From the NCBI RefSeq assembly GCF_024703995.1, contig NZ_JAMXQV010000006.1, forward strand, positions 248,001 to 312,000: a stretch of 64,000 nucleotides of DNA, in the 5' to 3' direction. The notes under the pieces are model-generated. The model did not search any database, was not told the origin of the DNA, and saw only the letters and a program-made list of their open reading frames with translations. Of the stretch, positions 27,103 through 37,066 are shown in pieces. Positions within the stretch are counted from its first letter, which is position 1. Every line of letters begins with the position of its first letter. The DNA is from Amycolatopsis iheyensis. GTDB lineage: Bacteria > Actinomycetota > Actinomycetes > Mycobacteriales > Pseudonocardiaceae. Both the position numbers and the translations under genes were made by a program.

Positions 27103-28026
27103 ATGACCGAAGACCTCGCGGTCGCCGCACCGGCCCCCGCCACCGTCACCGACCCGCGGGCGGGCAGCTTCCGCGTCGATGCCCACCACGGCGAGATCCT
27201 GCAAGGCGTGTTCGCCGCCGGCGACCGGCTGCGCCGCGGGCTCGTCACGTTGCCCTGCCCGCTCTACAGCACCCGCGCCACCTTCCTGCCGACCGAGGAC
27301 ACCGGCACGACCGTGCGGCCCGCGTGGCGCACCAAGGCCCGCCGCGCCGCCGACCTGACCCTGGCCCGGCTCGGGCACCCGGTGCCGGGCGGGCTGCTCG
27401 ACCTCACCAGTGACATCCCGCTCTGCCGCGGCTTCGGCTCGTCGACGGCGGACGTGACGTCGGCGATCGGCGCGGTCCTCGCCGCGACCGGCCGCGACCT
27501 GCCCCCGGCCGAGGTCGGCGCGCTGGCCGTGGAAGCCGAAACCGCGTCGGACTCGCTGATGTACGGCGGCCGGGCGGTGCTCTTCGCCCACCGGGAAGGC
27601 GAGCCGATCGAGGACCTCGGCGAGCTGATGCCGCTGGCCGTGCTGGGCTTCGGCACCAGCCCCGGCGGCCGCGGCGTCGACACGCTCGAACTCACGCCCG
27701 CGCGCTACACGTCGTGGGAGATCGAGGCGTTCCGCCCGCTGCGCGGCCTGCTGCGCCGGGCCGTGGCCGACGGCGACGCGGGCCTGCTCGGCCGCGTCGC
27801 CACCGCCAGCACCCTGCTCAACCAGCGCCACCTGCCCGTGCCGGGGCTGGACGACATCCTCGCCGTCGCCCGCGCGGCCGGGGCCGTCGGCGTGCAGGTC
27901 GCCCACAGCGGCGACGTCGCCGGCCTGCTCTTCGACGCGACCGACGCCGAAACCCCGGCGCGGCTGGAGTTCGCCGCGACCCGGCTCGACGTGACCGAAA
28001 CCTGGCAGTTCGCAACCGAGAGGTGA
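27103..28026 (+). CDS. GHMP-family kinase, L-threonine kinase (PduX-like)
   Basis: The product is 307 aa. An ATG at 27103 preceded by AAGGAG is preferred over an in-frame GTG at 27088 overlapping the NRPS stop. It contains an N-terminal HGEILQG, a LPCPLYSTRATF segment, and the GHMP ATP-binding motif GFGSSTADV near residue 111, a combination characteristic of PduX-type L-threonine kinases. Such enzymes phosphorylate the Thr (or Ser) hydroxyl. In this operon O-phosphothreonine would be an activated substrate for the next gene's PLP enzyme. The link to amino-acid building-block supply is inference from context, and Ser cannot be excluded as substrate. Confidence 0.85.
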   Translation: MTEDLAVAAPAPATVTDPRAGSFRVDAHHGEILQGVFAAGDRLRRGLVTLPCPLYSTRATFLPTEDTGTTVRPAWRTKARRAADLTLARLGHPVPGGLLDLTSDIPLCRGFGSSTADVTSAIGAVLAATGRDLPPAEVGALAVEAETASDSLMYGGRAVLFAHREGEPIEDLGELMPLAVLGFGTSPGGRGVDTLELTPARYTSWEIEAFRPLRGLLRRAVADGDAGLLGRVATASTLLNQRHLPVPGLDDILAVARAAGAVGVQVAHSGDVAGLLFDATDAETPARLEFAATRLDVTETWQFATER

Positions 28027-28031
28027 GTCCG

Positions 28032-29054
28032 ATGACCCTTGCCGCCCCCGTCAGCCGGTCCGTCGTGGAGGCGACCGAGCTGCCCCGGATCATCCGGATC
28101 CGGCCCAACTTCCACGTCGCCGCCTTCGGCCTGATGAAGCTGCTGCCCGCCCGGTTCATGCTCGACCGCGCCGAGGAACGCGGCGAAGTCGGTCCCGGCA
28201 CGACCGTGCTCGAGACGTCGTCGGGCACGTTCGGCCTCGGCCTCGCGATGGTCTGCCGGCTGCGTGGCTACCCGCTCACGATCGTCGGCGACCCGGCCAT
28301 CGACGCCCCGCTCAAGCGCCGTCTCGAACACCTCGGCGCGCGCGTCGAGATCTGCCCGAAGCCCAGCCCGGTCGGCGGCTACCAGCGCGCGCGGCTGGAC
28401 CGGCTCGAGGAGCTGCGTGCCGAGTACCCGAACCACTGGGTGCCCGGCCAGTACAGCAATCCCGACAACCCGCGGTCCTACGCGCTGGTGGCCGAGCAGC
28501 TCGCCGAGACGATCGGCGTGCCCGACTGCCTGGTCGGCGCGGTCGGCTCCGGCGGCTCGACGTCCGGCACGAGCTCGTTCCTGCGCATGCTCGTCCCGGA
28601 GATGACGCTCATCGGCGTCGACACCCAGCGCAGCGCCATCTTCGGCCAGCCGGACGGCCCGCGAATGCTGCGCGGGCTCGGCAACAGCCTGGTGCCGGCC
28701 AACGTCGACCACTCGAGCTACGACCAGGTGCACTGGATCGGCGCGGCGGAGGCGTTCGCCGCGACGCGTGACCTGTACGCGCGCCACTGCCTGTTCATGG
28801 GCCCGACCAGCGGCGCGTCCTTCAAGGTCGCCGACTGGTTCGCGCGCCGGAACCCGGACGCGACGGTCGTCGCGCTGCTGCCGGACGAGGGCTACCGCTA
28901 CCAGGACACGGTGTACTCCGACGAGTGGCTGCGCGCGCAGGGACTGGCCCACGCGGGCGCGGCCGAGCCGTACGAGGTCGTCGCGCCGACCGAGCCGGGT
29001 GGCTCGTGGACGTGGCTGAACTGGGGCCGCCGCGCGCTGGCCGACGCGTCGTGA
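28032..29054 (+). CDS. Cysteine-synthase-like PLP-dependent enzyme (fold type II)
   Basis: The product is 340 aa, starting 5 bp after the kinase stop. The cofactor Lys is probably K36 (GLMK), which lines up with the SVKDR lysine of CysK-type enzymes. The phosphate-binding loop is GSGGSTSG near residue 177. The substrate loop is TSSGTFG, in which the conserved Asn of TSGNTG is missing. Family members replace a beta-leaving group with a nucleophile; SbnA, for example, uses O-phosphoserine and Glu to start diaminopropionate synthesis. Here O-phosphothreonine plus an amino donor such as Asp would give an adduct for the downstream lyase. The stop overlaps the ATP-grasp start. Confidence 0.85.
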   Translation: MTLAAPVSRSVVEATELPRIIRIRPNFHVAAFGLMKLLPARFMLDRAEERGEVGPGTTVLETSSGTFGLGLAMVCRLRGYPLTIVGDPAIDAPLKRRLEHLGARVEICPKPSPVGGYQRARLDRLEELRAEYPNHWVPGQYSNPDNPRSYALVAEQLAETIGVPDCLVGAVGSGGSTSGTSSFLRMLVPEMTLIGVDTQRSAIFGQPDGPRMLRGLGNSLVPANVDHSSYDQVHWIGAAEAFAATRDLYARHCLFMGPTSGASFKVADWFARRNPDATVVALLPDEGYRYQDTVYSDEWLRAQGLAHAGAAEPYEVVAPTEPGGSWTWLNWGRRALADAS

Positions 29055-30244
29055 CGCGCACGCTGCTGCTCGTCGAGAGCAACACGACCGGCACCGGGCG
29101 GCTGTTCGCGCGGCAGGCCCGGGAGCTGGGGTTCGAGCCGGTGCTGGCCGCGGCCGACCCTTCGCGGTACCCGTACGCGGCCGAAGACGGCGTCCGCGTC
29201 GTCCGGTGCGACACGGCCGACGCGTGCGCGGTGCTGGCTGCCGACGTCGGCGAGCCCGCCGGGGTGACGAGCAGTTCGGAGTACTTCATCCCGGTCGCGG
29301 CGCGGATCGCGGCCAAGCTGGGGCTGCCCGGTCCGGACCCGGTCGCGGTGACCGACTGCCGGAACAAGGCGCACCAGCGGGCGGTCCTCGGCGCGCCGTG
29401 CACAGTGGCGACCTCGGTTTCGGAAGCGGTCGAGGCGGCGGTCGAGTTCCCGGTCGTGCTCAAGCCGGCCGAAGGCTCGGGCAGCGTCGGCGTGCTGCGG
29501 TGCGAGACGCCGGAGGCGGTGGCCACTCAGGCGGCGGCGCTGCTTTCGGTGACGCACAACGAACGCGGGCTGCCGGTGCCACCGCAGGTGCTGGTGGAGC
29601 CGTACGCGAGCGGGCCGGAGTACTCGGTGGAGCTGTTCGGCGACGTCGTGGTCGCGGTGGTGCGCAAGCACCTGGGCCCGGCGCCGTTCTTCGTCGAAGT
29701 CGGCCACGACGTCCCGGCGGCGTTGCCCCCGGCGGACGAGACGGCGCTGATCGACACGGCCCGGTCGGCGGTGACGGCGCTGGGGCTGGGCTTCGGCGCG
29801 GCGCACGTCGAGATCCGGCTGACCCCGTCCGGGCCCTGGCTGATGGAGGTCAACCCGCGCCCGGCGGGCGGCATGATCCCGGAGCTGGTCCGCGCGGCGA
29901 CGGGCGTCGACCTGGTCGCCGCGCAGGTTGCGGCGGTGCTCGGGCTGCCGCCGGAGCTGCGGGCGTCCCGGCGGGCGTGTGCGTCGCTGCGGTTCCTGAC
30001 GGCCACCGCCACCTCGGTGCTCTCGGCCGGGGATGCGGCGGCGAAGGCGTCGGCGGTGCCGGGAGTGGCCGAGGCGCGGATCTCCCGCCCGGACGGCACC
30101 CTCGTCCGTCCGGCGCGGGACTACCGCGACCGGGCGGGATACGTGCTCGCGGTGGCCGACCGCCCCCGCGGCGCCCGAGCGGCCGCGGCCGCCGGTCTCG
30201 ACCGGCTGCGCGCGGCTTTGGTCCCGGAAGGAGCCCGCCGATGA
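29051..30244 (+). CDS. ATP-grasp carboxylate-amine ligase
   Basis: The product is 397 aa. GTG at 29051 overlaps the upstream stop. The fold is evident from an N-terminal Rossmann-like segment (TLLLVESNTTGTG), the ATP-binding FPVVLKPAEGSGSVGV near residue 137, and the metal-binding MEVNPRPAGG near residue 268. Proteins of this kind form amide bonds through acyl-phosphates. It may condense an amino donor or amino acid with an intermediate of the diamino-acid pathway, or add a residue to the peptide. Its stop overlaps the start of the micro-ORF (ATGA). Confidence 0.88.
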   Translation: MTRTLLLVESNTTGTGRLFARQARELGFEPVLAAADPSRYPYAAEDGVRVVRCDTADACAVLAADVGEPAGVTSSSEYFIPVAARIAAKLGLPGPDPVAVTDCRNKAHQRAVLGAPCTVATSVSEAVEAAVEFPVVLKPAEGSGSVGVLRCETPEAVATQAAALLSVTHNERGLPVPPQVLVEPYASGPEYSVELFGDVVVAVVRKHLGPAPFFVEVGHDVPAALPPADETALIDTARSAVTALGLGFGAAHVEIRLTPSGPWLMEVNPRPAGGMIPELVRAATGVDLVAAQVAAVLGLPPELRASRRACASLRFLTATATSVLSAGDAAAKASAVPGVAEARISRPDGTLVRPARDYRDRAGYVLAVADRPRGARAAAAAGLDRLRAALVPEGARR

Positions 30245-30354
30245 CCCTGCGGTTCCTCATCGTCACCGTGGCGCAGACCGACCGTTCGCGCGACGAACGG
30301 GAAGAAGACCGTCCCGACCCCCACCCGGACACCCCGGAAGGAGCACCTCGATGA
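30241..30354 (+). CDS. 37-residue micro-ORF between ATP-grasp and lyase genes
   Basis: It starts at ATG 30241, overlapping the ATP-grasp stop, and ends in a TGA that overlaps the lyase ATG at 30351, so it is coupled at both ends. A strong SD (GGAAGGAG) lies upstream. The product begins MTLRFLIVTVAQ and then becomes very charged and Pro-rich. I recognise no family. It may be a real small protein, a coupling spacer, or a by-product of duplication of the SD/start block, which recurs 110 bp later with 21 of 24 bases conserved. Confidence 0.5.
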   Translation: MTLRFLIVTVAQTDRSRDEREEDRPDPHPDTPEGAPR

Positions 30355-31826
30355 CCATCGCCCCAGGCGGGACCGGCCGGCTCACCAGCCCCATCTCCGC
30401 CGCGGCCAGGGAAATCCTCTTCGACCGCGACACCGCCCCCACGCCCGACCCGGTCGCGGCCGAGCTCGGGCTGATCAGCCAGGTCGACCGCGCCCACGTC
30501 GTCATGCTCGCCGAACGCGGCATCGTCGAGCCGGGGCCCGCGGCCGAGCTCCTGCGCGGCATCGAAACCCTGCGCGCCCAGCGGTTCGCGCCGCTGCACG
30601 ACGTCCCCGCGCCGCGCGGCCGGTACCTCGCCTACGAATCCCACCTGATCGACACGCTCGGCGCCGAAGTCGGCGGCGTCCTCCACAGTGGACGGTCGCG
30701 CAACGACCTCAACGCCACCGTCGTCCGGCTCCGGCTGCGTGCCCCGCACGAACGGCTGCTCGCCGAATGCGACGCCCTCGGCCACGCGCTGCTGGCGCGG
30801 GCTCGCCGCTGGGCCGAGGTCACCATGCCCGCCTACACCCACCACCAGCCCGCGGTGCCGATCACCTACGGCCACTACCTCGCCGGGGTGGCGAGCGCGC
30901 TCGTCCGGGACGTCGACGGCGTGTGGCAGGCCGGGGCCGAGCTGGACCAGAACCCGCTCGGCGCGGGCGCGGTCGGCGGCACGTCACTGCCGGTCGACCA
31001 GCGGCGCACCACCGCGCTGCTCGGGTTCGCCGCTCCGCTGGCGAACTCGCTGCACGCCGTCGCCTCGCGGGACCTGGTGCTGCGGCAGCTGTCCGCGGCC
31101 ACCGTGCTCGGCGTGCTGCTCTGCCGCGTCTCGCACGACTTCCAGGCGTGGACCAGCGCCGAGGCCGGGCTGCTGCGGCTCGCCGACGACGTCGTCGGGT
31201 CGAGCTCGATGATGCCGCAGAAGCGGAATCCGTTCCTGCTGGAGCACGTCCAAGGCCGGGCGCTGGCCCCGCTCGGCGCGTTCACCGCGTCGGCGGGCGC
31301 GATGGCGACCGCGCGGTTCACCAACGCCATCGCGGTCGGCACCGAAGCCGTCGCGCCGGCGTGGTCGGCCCTGGAAGCGGCGACCGACGCCGTCGTCCTG
31401 CTGCGGCTGGTGGTCGAAGGCGCCGAACCGGTGCCGGAACGGATGTACGAGCGCGCGGTCGACGGCCAGACCGCCGCCACCCACCTTGCGGAACGGCTCG
31501 TCGACGCCGGTGTCCCGTTCCGGCAGGCGCACCACGACGTCGGCGCGATCGCGAAGGAGGCGCTGGCTTCCGGGCTCGCCCTGCACGAGGTCGCCCGCGT
31601 CCGGCTCGCCGGGCAGCCGCCGCACGTCCTCGCCGCGCTGGACCCGGCCGAAGTCGCGCAGCACGCGTCCCACGGCGGCGGCCCGGCGCGGGAGTCCGTG
31701 CTCGCCGCCGTGACCGAAGCCGAGACGGCGTTCGCCCGCATCCGGGCCGCCGCCGACGAACGCCGCTGGCGCTGGAGCCAGGCCGAAATCGGCCTGGACG
31801 ACGCCGTCCGCACCCTCATCCGCTGA
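30351..31826 (+). CDS. Argininosuccinate-lyase-like enzyme (fumarase/aspartase superfamily)
   Basis: The product is 491 aa. It shows the family's three signatures: SGRSRNDLNATVVRL near residue 110, THHQPAVPITYGHYL near 163, and the loop GSSSMMPQKRNP near 284 carrying the catalytic serine. Lyases of this family release fumarate from N-succinyl adducts. The closest precedent I recall is Pac17 of the pacidamycin cluster, an ASL homologue tied to 2,3-diaminobutyrate synthesis. Given the upstream kinase and PLP enzyme, cleavage of an aspartate adduct to a beta-amino amino acid is the likely role, rather than arginine biosynthesis. Confidence 0.85.
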   Translation: MTIAPGGTGRLTSPISAAAREILFDRDTAPTPDPVAAELGLISQVDRAHVVMLAERGIVEPGPAAELLRGIETLRAQRFAPLHDVPAPRGRYLAYESHLIDTLGAEVGGVLHSGRSRNDLNATVVRLRLRAPHERLLAECDALGHALLARARRWAEVTMPAYTHHQPAVPITYGHYLAGVASALVRDVDGVWQAGAELDQNPLGAGAVGGTSLPVDQRRTTALLGFAAPLANSLHAVASRDLVLRQLSAATVLGVLLCRVSHDFQAWTSAEAGLLRLADDVVGSSSMMPQKRNPFLLEHVQGRALAPLGAFTASAGAMATARFTNAIAVGTEAVAPAWSALEAATDAVVLLRLVVEGAEPVPERMYERAVDGQTAATHLAERLVDAGVPFRQAHHDVGAIAKEALASGLALHEVARVRLAGQPPHVLAALDPAEVAQHASHGGGPARESVLAAVTEAETAFARIRAAADERRWRWSQAEIGLDDAVRTLIR

Positions 31827-31843
31827 GCAGCAAGGAGCCTGTC

Positions 31844-32959
<1,116 letters not shown>

Positions 32960-32963
32960 CGAC

Positions 32964-32994
32964 CGGCGGCCGGGCCGTGGTGGTCCGGCCGCCG
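32964..32994 (+). terminator. Terminator hairpin closing the NRPS operon
   Basis: A 10-bp perfect GC-rich stem (32964-32973 with 32985-32994) and an 11-nt loop begin 5 bp after the aldolase stop. No U-tract follows, as is common in high-GC actinomycetes. Confidence 0.6.
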
Positions 32995-33204
32995 TTCCGG
33001 CGAGTGGGTGGTCTTGTGCTGCGCCGCCACTTCGGTAGCCGAGGTTGCGCGGGCGCCGGGCTGCTTGAGCGGGTGGCTGGTCGGTGTGTGCGCTTGGGCC
33101 GCTTGAGCGGGGGAGGCTGCTCGGGCCGGCATGTCCGCGAGCGGGCGTGCCCGGCTCGGGTGGGGCGGTCGCTGGGCCAGCCGGTCGCACGACCGTCGGC
33201 GGCG

Positions 33205-33220
33205 GATGCCCGCGGGCATC
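33205..33220. repeat. Perfect 16-bp palindrome GATGCCCGCGGGCATC
   Basis: This self-complementary sequence lies between the convergent NRPS and GH31 operons. It could form a terminator-like cruciform or bind a dimeric protein. Position between two 3' ends favours a terminator-type role. Confidence 0.5.
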
Positions 33221-33314
33221 GGCTGCTCGGGCGAGCGGCCAGTCCGTGAGCGGGCTTGCGCGGCTTGGGCGTTGCCGCCGCTGGGCCACGCGGCCGCACC
33301 AGCGCCGCCTCGGC

Positions 33315-35318
33315 TCACTCCGGGCGGATCGGCACCTTCGCGCCGTCACGGAGGAACACCGGGATCCGCTCGGCCGGGGCGTCCGCCTCGATCGTCACGC
33401 CGCCGTCGTGCCGGGCGCCGGTCACCGCGTCCGTCCACGACGCACCTCCCGGCAGGTACACCTGCCGGGAGGTGACCTCCGGCGACAAAACCGGCGCCAC
33501 CAGCAGGTCCGGGCCGAGCAGGAACTGGTCCTCGACCTCCCAAGAAAATCCATCAGCCGGAAAATCCACGAACAGCGGCCGCATCGGTGGCACGCCCTGC
33601 TCGTGCGCCGCCCGCATCTGGGCCATCAGGTACGGCCGCAGCCGCTCGCGCAGCCGCAAGGCCGCCGTGATCGCAGTCAGCGCGGCAGAGCCGAACGACC
33701 AGACCTCGTTGGGCCCGCCGGTCATCGACGGGCCGAACGCCGGCCGCGGGTCGCGGAAGCCGTGCAGGCGGAACAGCGGGCAGAACACGCCGTACTGGAA
33801 CCAGCGGACCAACAGCTCGCGGTACGCCTCCGACGCCGGGTCGCCGCCGTGGAAGCCGCCGATGTCCGTGGTCCACCACGGGATGCCCGCCACCGCCACG
33901 TTCAGCCCGGCCCGGACCTGCGTCCGCAGCGACTCCCACGTCGCGGCGACGTCGCCCGACCAGAGCGCCGCCCCGAACCGCTGGCTGCCCGCCCACGCCG
34001 AGCGGGACAGCAGCACCACCTCGTCGTCGCCCTCGGCGCGGATGCCGTCGTGGAACGCCTGCGCGTTCGCCTGCGGGTAGAGGTTGAACACCTCCGCGCC
34101 CGGGCCGGCGTGAAACCCCAGGTTGTGCGGGTGCCCGGGCTGGATCTCCGGCTCGTCGCCGTCCAGCCACCACGCCCGCACGCCCAGGTCGTAGTAGTTC
34201 TCCTTGACCTTGCCCCACACGAACCGCCGTGCCGCCGGGTTCGTCGCGTCGTAGAACGCCACCGGCATCTCGACGTCGAACCCCTTGTCCTTCCACGGCG
34301 CGTGCGCCGGGACGCCGCTTTCGGCGGCCACCAGCAGACCCCGCTCGTGCAGCTCGCGGTAGTTCGCCGACAGCGGGCTGACCGACGGCCACACCGACAC
34401 CATCAGCTTGACGCCGAGCTCCGCCAGCGAGCGCACCAGCCCGGCCGGGTCCGGCCACTCGGCCGGGTCGAAGCGCCAGTCGCCGAGGTGGGTCCAGTGG
34501 AAGAAGTCCGCGACGATCACCGACAGCGGCAACCCGCGCTCGTGGTACTCCCGCGCGACCGCCAGCAGCTCCTCCTGCGTCCGGTAGCGCAGCTTCGACT
34601 GCCAGAACCCGGCCGCCCACTCCGGCAGCATCGGGACGTGGCCGGTCGCGTCGGCGTAGTGGCCGAGGATCTCGCGCGGACCGTCGCCGGTGGTGATCCA
34701 GTAGTCGAGCTGGCGGGCGTCGTCGGCCACCCAGCGGGTGCCGTTGCCGGCCAGCTCGACCCGGCCGACCGCGGGGCTGTTCCACAGGAACCCGTAGCCG
34801 CGGTTCGACAGCAGGAACGGCACCGACACCTCGGCGTTGCGCTGCACCAGGTCGAGCACGAGGCCCTTCTGGTCGAGCCGGCCGTGGGTGTGCTGGCCGA
34901 GGCCGTAGATCCGCTCGCCGTCGTAGGCGGTGAACCGCTGCTCGAGCCGGCCGTAGCCGTTGCGCGAAGGCATGAACAGCCGCGCGCCCGGCCACCAGAA
35001 GTGCGCGCGCTGCTCGGCCAGCAGCTCCTCGCCGGTGCCGGTCCGGACGAACCGCAGCTGCGCGTCGATCCCGGTGTCGGTGTCGGCGATCTCGACGATC
35101 GCGGTGAGCGCCCCGTTCACGACGCGACCCGACCGTGCCGAGGCCGTCGCGGACGCGGCCGACGGCTTCGCGGGCAGCAGTGCGCCCGGCACGTCGTCGA
35201 GAATGCGGTGGCGTCCCGCGCGCACCCGCAGGCTGTCGGCGCCCCACGGCTCGACGCGCAGCACCTCGTGCCGCACGGTCACTTCGAGCGAGCGGCCGTC
35301 TTCGGTCGTGGCGATCAC
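33315..35318 (-). CDS. Glycoside hydrolase family 31 (alpha-xylosidase/alpha-glucosidase)
   Basis: The product is 667 aa with a GTG start and AAGGAG SD. The GH31 catalytic nucleophile Asp lies in RAWWLDGDEPE near residue 385, and the likely acid/base Asp in LWSGDVAATWES near 455. It has no signal peptide, so it acts on imported sugars. The WWLDGDEPE context resembles YicI-type alpha-xylosidases. It is the last gene of an importer operon and is paired with a secreted GH3 enzyme, so breakdown of xylo- or gluco-oligosaccharides, for example from xyloglucan, is plausible. Exact substrate is unproven. Confidence 0.88.
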   Translation of the reverse strand: MIATTEDGRSLEVTVRHEVLRVEPWGADSLRVRAGRHRILDDVPGALLPAKPSAASATASARSGRVVNGALTAIVEIADTDTGIDAQLRFVRTGTGEELLAEQRAHFWWPGARLFMPSRNGYGRLEQRFTAYDGERIYGLGQHTHGRLDQKGLVLDLVQRNAEVSVPFLLSNRGYGFLWNSPAVGRVELAGNGTRWVADDARQLDYWITTGDGPREILGHYADATGHVPMLPEWAAGFWQSKLRYRTQEELLAVAREYHERGLPLSVIVADFFHWTHLGDWRFDPAEWPDPAGLVRSLAELGVKLMVSVWPSVSPLSANYRELHERGLLVAAESGVPAHAPWKDKGFDVEMPVAFYDATNPAARRFVWGKVKENYYDLGVRAWWLDGDEPEIQPGHPHNLGFHAGPGAEVFNLYPQANAQAFHDGIRAEGDDEVVLLSRSAWAGSQRFGAALWSGDVAATWESLRTQVRAGLNVAVAGIPWWTTDIGGFHGGDPASEAYRELLVRWFQYGVFCPLFRLHGFRDPRPAFGPSMTGGPNEVWSFGSAALTAITAALRLRERLRPYLMAQMRAAHEQGVPPMRPLFVDFPADGFSWEVEDQFLLGPDLLVAPVLSPEVTSRQVYLPGGASWTDAVTGARHDGGVTIEADAPAERIPVFLRDGAKVPIRPE

Positions 35319-35327
35319 GCGGTCTCC

Positions 35328-36131
35328 TTAGTCTTTGACGGCGCCGCTGGTCAGCCCGGCGACGACGTACCGCTGGGCGACGACGAGCAGGACGGCCGCG
35401 GGGACCGCGGCGAGGACGGCGGTGGCCATGATCCCGTTCCAGTCGGCCGACTGGTTGCCGACGAACCGGTAGATGCCCACCGTGATGGGCTCGAACGACT
35501 GCCCGGTGGTGAGGGTGACGGCGAACAGGAAGTCCGCCCAGGCGAACAGGAACGCGAACAGCCCGGCGGTCACCAGCGCGTTGCGGCTGACCGGCAGGAT
35601 GATCGAGAAGAACGTCCGCCAGTACCCCGCGCCGTCCACTCGGGACGCTTCGGTGAGCTCCCGCGGCACGGAGATCATGAAGGCACGCAGCAGGAGCACG
35701 GCGAACGGGATCGTCGCGGTGGAGTCGGCGAGCACCAGCCCGAGGTAGCTGTCGATCAGCCCGAGGTTGCTGAACACGGTGTAGAGCGCGTTCGCCATCA
35801 CGATGCCCGGGATCAGCTGCACGATGAGCAGCACGAACACCAGCACCGGCCCGCCGCGCACCCTCAGCTGGGCCAGCGCGTAGGACGCCGGCGCGGCGAC
35901 CAGCAGCGACACGACCACCGTGCCGAGGGCGACGACGACGCTGGAGAGCAGGTGCGGTCCCTGGGAGGACAACGCCTTGCGATAGCCGTCCAGCGTGCCG
36001 TCGACGGGGAAGAACGCGGGGTCCGGGCGCAGCAGCGCGCCGCTGGGCTGCAGCGACGCGTTGACCATCCAGAACAGCGGGAACAGCAGCACCGCGACGA
36101 TCAGGACGCCGAAGACCGTGCGGGCCTTCAT
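35328..36131 (-). CDS. Sugar ABC transporter permease (MalG/CUT1 type)
   Basis: The product is 267 aa with about six membrane segments. The inner-membrane EAA loop reads EASRVDGAGYWRTFFSIILP, the ATPase-contact site of CUT1 permeases. The ATG at 36131 overlaps the stop of the upstream permease gene. It is the MalG-like partner in the binding protein - permease - permease - GH31 operon. No ATPase gene accompanies it. Confidence 0.92.
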   Translation of the reverse strand: MKARTVFGVLIVAVLLFPLFWMVNASLQPSGALLRPDPAFFPVDGTLDGYRKALSSQGPHLLSSVVVALGTVVVSLLVAAPASYALAQLRVRGGPVLVFVLLIVQLIPGIVMANALYTVFSNLGLIDSYLGLVLADSTATIPFAVLLLRAFMISVPRELTEASRVDGAGYWRTFFSIILPVSRNALVTAGLFAFLFAWADFLFAVTLTTGQSFEPITVGIYRFVGNQSADWNGIMATAVLAAVPAAVLLVVAQRYVVAGLTSGAVKD

Positions 36132-37066
36132 GCCGCGGCCTCGGCCAGCGTCGCCTTCGCCGAGCGCAGGTAGAGCAACCCGAACAGCGTCGCCACCAGG
36201 ATGAGGACGTTGCCGACCGCCGCGCCCTGCCCGAACGCGAAGTCCTGGAACGACAGCCGGTAGGACCACGTCGTGAGCGTCTGGGTCGCGTTGGCCGGGC
36301 CGCCGCCGGTGACGACCATGATCACGTCGAACACCTTGATCGTGTAGACCAGCCCGAGCATCAGCACGATCCCGGTGACCGGCCGCAGCAGTGGCCAGGT
36401 GACGTGCCGGAACCGCTGCCACGCGTTCGCGCCGTCCAGCGAAGCGGCCTCGTAGAGCGACGCGGGGATCGCGCGCAGCCCGCCGTGCAGGATGACCAGG
36501 TTGAACGGGATGCCGATCCAGATGTTGGTCAGGATCACCGCCGGCAGCGCCCAGCTCGTGCTGCTCAGCCACGGCACCGCGTCGAACCCCAGGAACCGCA
36601 GGCCCGCGTTGAGCACGCCGTGGTCCTGGTCGAACATCCACCGCCAGACCGCGCCGCTCACCACGAGCGGCAGCAGCCACGGCAGCAGGAGCAGCGACCG
36701 CAGCAGCGCGCTGCCCAGGAAGCGGCCGTTGAAGAAGACCGCCAGCGCCAGGCCGATGCCGAACTGGAAGAAGAGCGACCCGGCGGTGAACAGGACGGTG
36801 TTGAGCGCCGCGGTGCCGAACAGCGGGTTGCCGACCACGGCCGTGTAGTTGGCGAGGCCGACGAACGGCGCTTCGCCGGTGTAGAAGGACTTCACCGTGT
36901 AGTTCTGCGTGCTCATCACGACGTTCGCGGCGAGCGGGTAGCCGAAGAACACCACGATGTAGGCCAGTGCCGGGAGCAGGAACAGCCACGCGGCGAACCG
37001 GTTGTCCCGCCGGGGCTTCCGGCCGGCGCGCGGGGACGCCGCGACGGCCGGAGCGGCCAGCGTCAC
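36128..37066 (-). CDS. Sugar ABC transporter permease (MalF/CUT1 type)
   Basis: The product is 312 aa with a GTG start at 37066 overlapping the binding-protein stop. A cytoplasmic Arg-rich N-terminus is followed by six membrane segments. The EAA loop EAASLDGANAWQRFRHVTWP is typical of the MalF-like subunit. It forms the heterodimeric channel with the downstream permease. Confidence 0.92.
   Translation of the reverse strand: MTLAAPAVAASPRAGRKPRRDNRFAAWLFLLPALAYIVVFFGYPLAANVVMSTQNYTVKSFYTGEAPFVGLANYTAVVGNPLFGTAALNTVLFTAGSLFFQFGIGLALAVFFNGRFLGSALLRSLLLLPWLLPLVVSGAVWRWMFDQDHGVLNAGLRFLGFDAVPWLSSTSWALPAVILTNIWIGIPFNLVILHGGLRAIPASLYEAASLDGANAWQRFRHVTWPLLRPVTGIVLMLGLVYTIKVFDVIMVVTGGGPANATQTLTTWSYRLSFQDFAFGQGAAVGNVLILVATLFGLLYLRSAKATLAEAAA

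Larger units (their letters stand above)
32960..33314. other. Gene-poor spacer between NRPS operon and sugar locus
   Basis: This 355-bp stretch contains the terminator hairpin, a perfect 16-bp palindrome, and several degenerate repeats of the type GAGCGGGC..GC.CGGCT (near 33139, 33236 and elsewhere). ORFs through it have no recognisable product. It separates two convergent operons. Confidence 0.6.

Noticed and set aside
30351..31826. Treating the lyase as housekeeping ArgH
   Set aside because: No other arginine biosynthesis gene is near, and it is coupled to NRPS-cluster genes. ArgH function cannot be excluded from sequence alone but is the weaker reading.
33084..36173. A 1029-codon plus-strand frame across the GH31 and permease genes
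   Set aside because: Shadow of three well-supported minus-strand genes; composition is Arg/His/Pro/Asp-rich and featureless.
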